From: CAZSMK01 sp964608095
GTDB lineage: Bacteria; Sumerlaeota; Sumerlaeia; MWCT01; JAGHBZ01
Length of the DNA stretch: 15,608 nt
Assembly (NCBI GenBank): GCA_964608095.1
Contig: CAZSMK010000089.1
Location: 1 to 15,608, forward strand
Reading direction: 5' to 3'
Each line of letters begins with the position of its first letter. Positions within the stretch are counted from its first letter, which is position 1. The notes under the pieces were generated by a model. The model had not been told where the DNA came from, did not search any database, and saw nothing but the letters and a program-made list of their open reading frames with translations. A program made the translations under genes and the position numbers. Below are positions 1 to 6,004 of the stretch, piece after piece.

Positions 1-131
1 GGTTCTGAACGGAAAATCTATCGGCATACCTGTGTGGAGTGAGGGCGCTCTGCGACCCGCCGCGGCGCGTCTTCGACCCGTATTTTATTATTCCTCATAA
101 AGTTAAAGCAAATACAACATCGCAATCACAG
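1..131. repeat. Long direct repeat, copy 1 (about 130 bp)
   Basis: This stretch is repeated almost base for base from 187. The two copies share the same start (GGTTCTGAACGG), a GC-rich middle with GGCGCTCTGCGACCCGCC, and an AT-rich end with TATTTTATTATTCCTCATAA. They differ by a handful of substitutions and one deleted base. It begins at the window edge, so its true left end is unknown. No reading frame is conserved between the copies in a way that suggests a protein. It is probably an intergenic repeat family; whether it is mobile cannot be told here. Confidence 0.85.
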
Positions 132-162
132 ATTGCGCGCAATCCCGGAGTGATTGCACTCC
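132..162. other. Two adjacent perfect dyads between the repeat copies
   Basis: Positions 132-143 form the perfect 12-bp palindrome ATTGCGCGCAAT. Positions 147-162 form a hairpin with 6-bp arms, GGAGTG and CACTCC, around the loop ATTG. They lie between the two copies of the long direct repeat and may belong to the repeat unit. They could be protein-binding sites or a small structured element. The dyads are seen directly; a role is not. Confidence 0.55.
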
Positions 163-186
163 ACAACGGCTGTTCTGTGTTCTTCT

Positions 187-315
187 GGTTCTGAACGGAA
201 AATCTATCGGCATACCTGTGTGGAGTGAGGGCGCTCTGCGACCCGCCACGGCGCGTTTTCAACCGTATTTTATTATTCCTCATAAAGTTAAAGCAAAGAC
301 AACAACGCAATCATA
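187..315. repeat. Long direct repeat, copy 2 (about 130 bp)
   Basis: Second copy of the repeat that opens the window, in the same orientation and offset by 186 bases, then 185 after a one-base deletion near 265. Identity is high through the GC-rich core and the AT-rich tail ending in CGCAATCA. A tandem arrangement with a ~55-base spacer suggests local duplication or slippage within a larger repeat array reaching beyond the left edge. Confidence 0.85.
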
Positions 316-318
316 GGC

Positions 319-401
319 TGAGATAAAAAATACTCTGCGTTCTCTCCGTTAAGATAATATCTTCCCTCTTAACAAAGATTCGTGGATAAAAGAAGATGGC
401 G
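319..401. repeat. CTCTGCGTT repeat family, copy a
   Basis: This copy begins GAGATAAAAAATACTCTGCG, includes CGTTAAG, and ends GATAAAAGAAGATGGCG. The same ordered words recur near 675-778 and 976-1062. It is the most diverged of the three in its middle. The family is non-coding by eye and degenerate, as expected for an old dispersed repeat. Confidence 0.6.
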
Positions 402-517
402 TGATGTCTCACGCCATTCTAAAGTGCAGACATGCCTGCGCAGTCCAAAGTTTATTCTCAAACAACCTGCCTGACTCCGTAAATAAATTAAAGGTTTAGG
501 AAAGGGGTTGTAGGGGA

Positions 518-541
518 AAAACCCTTTTTCCAAAGGGTTTT
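518..541. terminator. Perfect 10-bp hairpin, terminator-like
   Basis: AAAACCCTTT (518-527) and AAAGGGTTTT (532-541) are exact reverse complements around the loop TTCC. Read on the minus strand, the stem is followed by a further T and then CCCC, so a short U-rich end is present but weak. No gene ends nearby on either strand within the window. It could be a terminator for a lost gene or part of a repeat; the flank AAAGGGGTTGTAGGGG looks repeat-like. Confidence 0.4.
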
Positions 542-550
542 CACCTGCCC

Positions 551-597
551 TCATGCGCAAGCATGAAATGCACGTTCTCTATATTTCGTTTACGAAA
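551..597. other. Two small hairpins in the intergenic region
   Basis: Positions 551-566 form TCATGC / GCATGA around a GCAA tetraloop, a stable GNRA-type loop if transcribed. Positions 584-597 form TTTCGT / ACGAAA around TT. They follow the larger hairpin at 518-541 closely, giving three hairpins in 80 bases. A structured transcript is possible, but no known RNA family is recognised. Confidence 0.3.
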
Positions 598-674
598 GAC
601 AGAGATGGAATCGTTGATTTTATAATAAGTGTGAATGTGACGCGTGGAGAAATTTTCTTAATATATACTTACAG

Positions 675-778
675 GCGAAAATAAAATATACTTTGCGTTC
701 TCAGCGTCTCTTCGCGTCCTCTGCGTTAAGTTGAGGTCACTTCCGTAAGAGGAGATGCGTTGATAAAAGAAGATAGCG
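675..778. repeat. CTCTGCGTT repeat family, copy b
   Basis: This copy has ATACTTTGCGTTCT, a run of short GCGT/TTCGCG words, CTCTGCGTTAAG, TGAGGTC, then AAGAGGAGATGCGT. It ends with the GATAAAAGAAGATAGCG word also found at the end of copy a. It is the longest copy and bridges the features of the other two. Confidence 0.65.
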
Positions 779-820
779 TTTTTAACCACTTATCTACACT
801 TATTATGGGTGCGACACGGT

Positions 821-862
821 CGCGAGTGCGCGCACGCTCACGCGTGCGAGTACGAGTGCGAG
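821..862. other. GC-rich alternating purine-pyrimidine block with hairpin
   Basis: In an AT-rich spacer this 42-base block is almost entirely G/C-rich. It contains GTGCGCGCACGC (826-837) and CACGCGTGCG (839-848), both strictly alternating purine-pyrimidine. CGCACGC (831-837) and GCGTGCG (842-848) form a perfect 7-bp stem around TCAC. The word CGAGTGCG recurs on both sides. Such sequence can extrude a cruciform or adopt Z-DNA under supercoiling; whether it does so here is unknown. Confidence 0.5.
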
Positions 863-975
863 AACTGTTAAAAGAGGATATGAGAAAATTTTTTATTCGT
901 GCCATTAGTGTAATTCGCGGTTAAAGAAAATTTTTTTTACCTATTTCAACGCAGAATTCGCAGAGAGAACCACAC

Positions 976-1062
976 GCAGAGATAAAAAATACTCTGCGTT
1001 CTTCGCGTTCCTTCGCGGGCTCTGCGTTAAGATGAGGTCTTTTCCCCAAGAGGAGATGCGTC
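976..1062. repeat. CTCTGCGTT repeat family, copy c
   Basis: This copy matches copy a at its start (GAGATAAAAAATACTCTGCG) and copy b in its second half (CTCTGCGTTAAG, TGAGGTC, CCAAGAGGAGATGCGT). A C/G-rich middle of repeated CTTCGCG words looks slippage-prone. It ends about 150 bases before the first cassette gene, so it may fall in or near that gene's upstream region. Confidence 0.65.
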
Positions 1063-1143
1063 GGACCCCATCCCACAGAAAAAGCAAGACCAGATAACGC
1101 CTGATTTGCCCTTCGTCGCATCTACCACAAGACGAAGTATCTA

Positions 1144-1175
1144 TTGACTTGTATTGAAATGGACTGATACCATTT
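1144..1175 (+). promoter_or_regulatory. Candidate promoter of the polysaccharide cassette with overlapping dyad
   Basis: TTGACT (1144-1149) matches five of six bases of a sigma-70 -35 box. TACCAT (1168-1173) matches four of six bases of a -10 box at an 18-base spacing. The inverted repeat AAATGG (1157-1162) / CCATTT (1170-1175) overlaps the -10, where a repressor could bind. It would give a leader of roughly 30-35 bases before the start codon at 1214. It is the best candidate in the spacer but rests on pattern matching only. Confidence 0.4.
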
Positions 1176-1213
1176 TCATCTCATTTCCATTATTCAAATC
1201 GAAGGATGAACGA

Positions 1214-2236
1214 ATGAAATTTCTTATCACAGGCGGCACGGGATTTATCGGGTCAAATCTCGCCCACCATTTTCTTGACAAGGGAGAGGAAGTAGTCGTC
1301 TTCGATAACCTCTCACGTTCGGGAACTGAAAAGAACTTGAAATGGCTTAAAGAAAACCATCAGAAAAGCGGGCGATTCTTGTACATTAAAGGTGACGTTC
1401 GTACCCCCGACTCCTTGAATAACTTTGTGAGCGATGTGGATGTTATTTTACATCTTGCTGCCCAGGTTGCGGTGACGACATCGGTCGAGGATCCCAGGAC
1501 AGACTTCGATGTCAACGCACTTGGTACTTTCAATGTAATTGAGGCAGCACGTCTTCACGGCAATAATCCTATCATTATCTTCACCTCGACAAACAAGGTT
1601 TATGGCGGTATGGAAGACATATCCGTGGTTGAAAAAGACAACAGGTATGTATTCAGGGATTACCCTCATGGAATAGACGAGAGCCGTATTCTTGATTTTC
1701 ACTCGCCTTATGGCTGTTCAAAAGGCGCAGCCGACCAGTATATACGAGACTATGCCCGCATATACGGCTTGCGAACCGTCGTCTTCCGTATGTCATGCAT
1801 ATACGGCACGCGGCAGTTCGGCAACGAAGACCAGGGCTGGGTCGCTCATTTTGTCATTTCATCTCTTATGAAAAGAGGTATCAATATTTACGGTGATGGG
1901 AAACAAGTCAGGGATATACTTTTTGTTGATGACCTTGTTCGTGCGTTCGAATGTGCTATTGAAAAAATCGATGCGACTCAAGGCAATGTCTATAACATTG
2001 GCGGCGGTTCACAAAATACTACAAGTTTGCTGGAGCTTATTGATTTACTCGAACAGAAATGTGGCAAAAAAATTCCAACGACGTTTCATGACTGGCGACC
2101 GGGTGATCAGCCGGTCTATATCAGCGATGTCAGAAAAGCACAAGAAACGTTTAGATGGGTTCCCACGATTTCTCCTCAAGAGGGTGTTACTCGATTGATG
2201 GACTGGGTGAACGATAACAGGAATCTTTTCACTTAA
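1214..2236 (+). CDS. NAD-dependent epimerase, CDP-paratose/tyvelose 2-epimerase-like
   Basis: This 340-residue extended short-chain dehydrogenase/reductase acts on a nucleotide sugar in the cytoplasm. The Rossmann motif GGTGFIG lies at residues 7-13, FTSTNKVYG at 123-131, and the catalytic YxxxK pair is Y166 and K170 in SPYGCSKGAADQY. The block around CIYGTRQFGNEDQGWVAHF (205-223) and the TSTNK word are typical of the CDP-paratose 2-epimerase (RfbE/Tyv) branch rather than of plain GalE, but the exact substrate is inferred. The start at 1214 is preferred over an in-frame ATG at 1154: GAAGGA lies just upstream and the protein then opens directly with the Rossmann fold. It is the first gene of a plus-strand cassette, 12 bases before the next. 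Length is usual for the family. Confidence 0.85.
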   Translation: MKFLITGGTGFIGSNLAHHFLDKGEEVVVFDNLSRSGTEKNLKWLKENHQKSGRFLYIKGDVRTPDSLNNFVSDVDVILHLAAQVAVTTSVEDPRTDFDVNALGTFNVIEAARLHGNNPIIIFTSTNKVYGGMEDISVVEKDNRYVFRDYPHGIDESRILDFHSPYGCSKGAADQYIRDYARIYGLRTVVFRMSCIYGTRQFGNEDQGWVAHFVISSLMKRGINIYGDGKQVRDILFVDDLVRAFECAIEKIDATQGNVYNIGGGSQNTTSLLELIDLLEQKCGKKIPTTFHDWRPGDQPVYISDVRKAQETFRWVPTISPQEGVTRLMDWVNDNRNLFT

Positions 2237-2248
2237 CCTTTCAACGAT

Positions 2249-3523
2249 ATGGAAAGCAGACCACTCAAAATAGCAATGCTTGACCGGTACGCCTTTCCTG
2301 AAAAAATAGGTGGTGCACCTCGTTATTTTTATGATGTGGCGAGAAAACTTGCAGAGAAGGGACATAGTGTTCATTATATCCATTGCACGTGGGAAAAAGA
2401 CGGTACAGGTGTTGAGGAAAAAGTAGGTGTCACATGGCATCGTTATTCGGTGAAAAATAAGGGGCCACTGCTCAACAATATCGCTTATATCCAAAACACC
2501 TTTCGGCTGGCGAAAAAAATCCTCGACACGGAGGGGCTCGATCTTGTTTATTTCCAGGATTCCAGGGTGCCTCTAAAGTTATATTCATCATCTGAATTCG
2601 ATAGACTTCCCTTCTTATTCATGTGTCAGGCGGATTCAGCCTTTGAGTATCAATTCGATTATGAAAAATTTCTTCAGTTGAATCCATCCCTTGTTGTCAG
2701 GCTCAAAGAAAATATCAAGTATCCTTTCTTTTACAGGTGGCATCGGTATTGCATGCGAAAAGGCCTTGAACGGACGGATAGGATAGTAACACTGAGCCAT
2801 TGGGTAAGGTCAGTTATCTCGAAAAATTACGGTAGCCATCTGGAACCCAAATTCCGGCGTATTCCGTCAGGAGTAGATATCGAGTTGTTCCACCCCCCGG
2901 CAGGTGAAGATGAAAAGCAAGAACTTCGCAGAAAATTCAACCTTCCAGAAGACAAAATTCTTTTCCTTACAGCGCGGCGAATGACATTGAGAATGGGTTG
3001 GTTCAACCTTGTGGAAGCCATAAAACTACTTTTTGACAGGAATCCTGGCAGCAGAAATGAGATAGCGTTTGTCTTTTGTGGTGGAGGTGTACTCCTTGAC
3101 GCTGTCAAGAACAAAGCCGCGAAACTTGGCGTCAATAGCAATATTACTTTTACCGGTTCTGTTTATAGAGAAATGCCGCAATACTATCAAGCGGCAGACT
3201 GTTTCATTCTTCCCACCGAAGAGCTGGAAGGATTCGGGATCGTGTCTATAGAAGCGTTTGCCACAGGTATTCCCACAATAGGCACCCCTAAAAGTGCAGT
3301 CCCGGAAGTACTTAGGGAGGCTGATCCGGAACTGGTTACCCGAAACCATTTACCTGATGGGTTAGCTGAAGGAATAGAACGAATATTCCAGAAGATCAAA
3401 CAAGGTCAGATTGATAGCACCCATTTCCGCCGCGTTGCTGAAGAAAAATTCTCGTGGGAGGTTGTCATCAACCAGATTGAAGAGTATATATTGGAGATTA
3501 TTGATAAGAAGAAGTCGGTTTAA
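2249..3523 (+). CDS. Glycosyltransferase family 4 (GT4), first copy
   Basis: This 424-residue retaining GT-B glycosyltransferase would transfer a sugar from a nucleotide-sugar donor onto a growing glycan at the cytoplasmic membrane face. The N-terminal acceptor domain opens with LKIAMLDRY...GGAPRYFYDVARKLAEKGH. The donor domain contains the GSVYREMPQYYQAADCFILPT stretch and the GT4 signature EGFGIVSIE, with the E-x7-E pair at E327 and E335. No membrane segment or signal peptide is seen. It starts 12 bases after the epimerase stop without a strong Shine-Dalgarno site, so coupled translation is likely; the ATG at 2276 would cut the first strand and is rejected. Donor and acceptor cannot be read from the sequence. 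Confidence 0.85.
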   Translation: MESRPLKIAMLDRYAFPEKIGGAPRYFYDVARKLAEKGHSVHYIHCTWEKDGTGVEEKVGVTWHRYSVKNKGPLLNNIAYIQNTFRLAKKILDTEGLDLVYFQDSRVPLKLYSSSEFDRLPFLFMCQADSAFEYQFDYEKFLQLNPSLVVRLKENIKYPFFYRWHRYCMRKGLERTDRIVTLSHWVRSVISKNYGSHLEPKFRRIPSGVDIELFHPPAGEDEKQELRRKFNLPEDKILFLTARRMTLRMGWFNLVEAIKLLFDRNPGSRNEIAFVFCGGGVLLDAVKNKAAKLGVNSNITFTGSVYREMPQYYQAADCFILPTEELEGFGIVSIEAFATGIPTIGTPKSAVPEVLREADPELVTRNHLPDGLAEGIERIFQKIKQGQIDSTHFRRVAEEKFSWEVVINQIEEYILEIIDKKKSV

Positions 3524-3721
3524 CAACATTTGGGTCGCACATAAAGAACCCTATCTCTCTTCTCTCATCAACAAATAAATTCCGGGCATCTCTGTATTAT
3601 CTTTTTTTACGTTGCCTTATCTGTTATATATTCTTTATCATTGGCTTTCCGTTTCTTGAATAAGGCGAAGACCATATCATAGAGCCGAATTTTACTGCCA
3701 TACTATTGGAGAAATATAACC

Positions 3722-4675
3722 ATGAAGATACCGAGACGTGTCATTCTTACCGGTTGTGCGGGTTTTGTAGGCAGTCATCTGGCGGAAAGCCTCACAGGGA
3801 AAGGCGTTTTTGTCATTGGAGTCGATAACTTAAGTAACGGATATGTGGAAAACCTCGAACAGGTCGACAAAGACCTTTTTGAATTCCATGAGATGGATGT
3901 AAGAAGCGATGAGTTCAGGGAGTTCATACGAACCCAAGAGTTTGACACATTTTTGCATTTTGCTGCTAACGCCTATGTACCGCCCTCGGTCGAGAACCCG
4001 GAATATGATTTCGAAAACAACCTTGTTGCAACGTTCCGGCTTCTCGAAACCCTGCGTAACCTGAAGACCACATCAAAAGTCATAACGGTTTCGTCCGCAG
4101 CGGTGTATGGCGATCCTGTAAAATTACCCATGCACGAAGAAGACCCTATTGATCCTATATCGCCGTATGGCGTCTCGAAACTCGGTATCGAAAAATACAC
4201 AGAGGTATTTAGCCGGATTTATGGTATCAAGACACTTAGCCTTAGACTTTTTTCGACCTACGGGCCACGGCAGAAAAAACAGATAGTCTATGATTTCATC
4301 AAAAAATTACACCAGAGTCCCGAAGAACTGGTGATTTTGGGTGATGGTACACAACAACGGGATATGATATTCGTCAAGGATGTCGTCAATGCCGTGCTTG
4401 TCTTGCTGGACAATGCCCCTTTTAATGGTGAAACCTATAACGTCGCAACAGGACAAAGTGTCACAACACTCGAGATCGGTCAAGCCGTGAGTTCAGCAAT
4501 GGGACTGTCGCCAAAAATGATTTTCACGGGAAGCATTCGTCGGGGAGATCCCCATAAATGGCTTGCCGATATCGGCAAACTAAAATCTGTAGGCTTTAAT
4601 CTTCGATATAGTTTCATGCAAGGAGTTCAGGAAACAGTAGCATGGTCTATAAAGGAAATAAGTCAGAGCCAATAA
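3722..4675 (+). CDS. NAD-dependent epimerase/dehydratase, GalE-like
   Basis: This 317-residue extended SDR enzyme likely epimerises or dehydrates a nucleotide sugar to supply a donor for the neighbouring glycosyltransferases. The NAD-binding motif GCAGFVG is at residues 11-17, HFAANAYVPPSVENP at 79-93, VSSAAVYG at 123-130, and the catalytic Y149/K153 pair in SPYGVSKLGIEKY. A GDGTQQRDMIFVKDVV block follows the YGPRQ motif. It is closest in style to UDP-glucose 4-epimerase and its relatives; the substrate is not assignable. TTGGAG sits about 10 bases upstream of the ATG. A 198-base gap separates it from the preceding GT4 gene and contains GCCTTAT (3614-3620) / ATAAGGC (3660-3666), a weak long-loop dyad. 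Its 3' end overlaps the next gene by 34 bases. Confidence 0.85.
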   Translation: MKIPRRVILTGCAGFVGSHLAESLTGKGVFVIGVDNLSNGYVENLEQVDKDLFEFHEMDVRSDEFREFIRTQEFDTFLHFAANAYVPPSVENPEYDFENNLVATFRLLETLRNLKTTSKVITVSSAAVYGDPVKLPMHEEDPIDPISPYGVSKLGIEKYTEVFSRIYGIKTLSLRLFSTYGPRQKKQIVYDFIKKLHQSPEELVILGDGTQQRDMIFVKDVVNAVLVLLDNAPFNGETYNVATGQSVTTLEIGQAVSSAMGLSPKMIFTGSIRRGDPHKWLADIGKLKSVGFNLRYSFMQGVQETVAWSIKEISQSQ

Positions 4676-5814
4676 AATCCCGGGTTCTTCTAATAGGTCC
4701 ACTATTAAAGACCGGTGGAATGACCCGCTATATCCTTGATGTCCTGAACAATCCGATGGGATATGATATCAGTACGTTCAACAATGCCCGCCCTGTAAAA
4801 AAACGTACCGTGACCCAATCTTTTGGTTATTCCGAAATTTTAAGCGGGGGACTCGTGCGGGCTTTTACGGGAGCCGTTGTCACCCTTTGGCATCTTCTCA
4901 CATTTCCCTTCGTGATGCTACGGGTGAAACCTGACATTGTCCATGTCTGCGGAGTAAGTTTCAGCGCATTCTGGGAAAATGCCGTGTATATGTTTATTGC
5001 CCGCAGAATCTTCAGGAAAAAGATTTTCTTTCATTACCTTGGGGCATTTGATGAGTTCTGGAGCGCAAGTTCCCCTTCTACCCGAAAACGTATCATAAAA
5101 GTTTTTCATCTCGCTGACCGGGTTGCAGTATTGAATAATAAGGCTGAAATGATTGTTAAGACCTTTTTTGATAATGACAGGTTAAGTGTAATTCGCAGTA
5201 GCGTCGATACTCACATCTTCGATCCTGCTAAATCAGAAACAATGGATTTATCCCTGCCGGAAAATTCCATAAAGATATTATTCGTTGGGGGATTCGATCC
5301 GCACCGCAAAGGAATCGACGATATCCTCGCAGTTGTTCCCGATGTTATTGCGCAAAATCAACGTGTCTTTTTCCTTTTAAGCGGCGGCGAGATTGTCAAG
5401 GATCGTATCGATACCGCCACCGATAAAGCTGCAAAAGAACATATTGTTTTTCTCGGATTATTTAGGGAAGAAGAAAAGGTAAAGGTCTATACTACCGCCG
5501 ATATGCTCCTCCTTCCCTCTTACAATGAAGGATTGCCATACGTAATTATTGAAGCGTTATCTATGGGACTTCCTATTATTGCCTCATCTGTAGGAGGCAT
5601 TCCTGAAGCCGTCATCCATGAACAAAATGGTTTTATAATCCAGCCGGGCGATCGGGAAATGCTAAAGAACTATATTCTGAAAGTGGCGGATGATGAAAAT
5701 CTGAGGGCGACCTTATCTCGCAATAATCGCGAACGTGCATGCCGACTTTATTCCTTAGAAAAACAATTGGAGCAGATACGAGCCGTGTATGTATCGCTGC
5801 AAGAGGAAAGGTGA
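4642..5814 (+). CDS. Glycosyltransferase family 4 (GT4), second copy
   Basis: This 390-residue GT-B enzyme is distinct from the first GT4. The N-terminal loop GPLLKTGGMTRYI is typical of the acceptor side. FVGGFDPHRKGIDDIL opens the donor domain, and the E-x7-E motif lies in YNEGLPYVIIEALSMG (E296, E304), followed by GLPIIASSVGGIPEAV. Residues around 72-94 are hydrophobic and aromatic (AFTGAVVTLWHLLTFPFVML), suggesting monotopic membrane contact rather than a true transmembrane span. The start overlaps the epimerase gene by 34 bases, which points to translational coupling; AGGA lies about 9 bases upstream. A 190-base gap with no clear promoter separates it from the next gene. Donor sugar and linkage are unknown. 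Confidence 0.85.
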   Translation: MVYKGNKSEPIKSRVLLIGPLLKTGGMTRYILDVLNNPMGYDISTFNNARPVKKRTVTQSFGYSEILSGGLVRAFTGAVVTLWHLLTFPFVMLRVKPDIVHVCGVSFSAFWENAVYMFIARRIFRKKIFFHYLGAFDEFWSASSPSTRKRIIKVFHLADRVAVLNNKAEMIVKTFFDNDRLSVIRSSVDTHIFDPAKSETMDLSLPENSIKILFVGGFDPHRKGIDDILAVVPDVIAQNQRVFFLLSGGEIVKDRIDTATDKAAKEHIVFLGLFREEEKVKVYTTADMLLLPSYNEGLPYVIIEALSMGLPIIASSVGGIPEAVIHEQNGFIIQPGDREMLKNYILKVADDENLRATLSRNNRERACRLYSLEKQLEQIRAVYVSLQEER

Positions 5815-6004
5815 TGGCATTGGGTAACTGCTGAGCACGATTTTGAATTTCTCATAGAACATAAGAGATTCATTCACCCGCTACAACATTTTACAATCAT
5901 TTCCTTAATTACGGGTTCAATTTCTGTGGGATAAAATGGCATTGAAAAGAATCCAGGAGAGCGTCTACCATAGATTCACAAGCATTCAAGATAGAGGATA
6001 AGAC

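Noticed and set aside
1..1062. Possible CRISPR array
   Set aside because: The repeats are too long (about 80-130 bases), too few and too diverged, and spacing is irregular. No cas genes are seen.
95..1121. Several short minus-strand open frames in the repeat-rich region
   Set aside because: They run through repeats and hairpins, have no convincing ribosome binding sites and translate to low-complexity, Arg- and Ser-rich peptides with no recognisable pattern.
5932..5937. TAAAAT as a -10 box before the fused oxidoreductase gene
   Set aside because: No acceptable -35 sequence lies 16-18 bases upstream.
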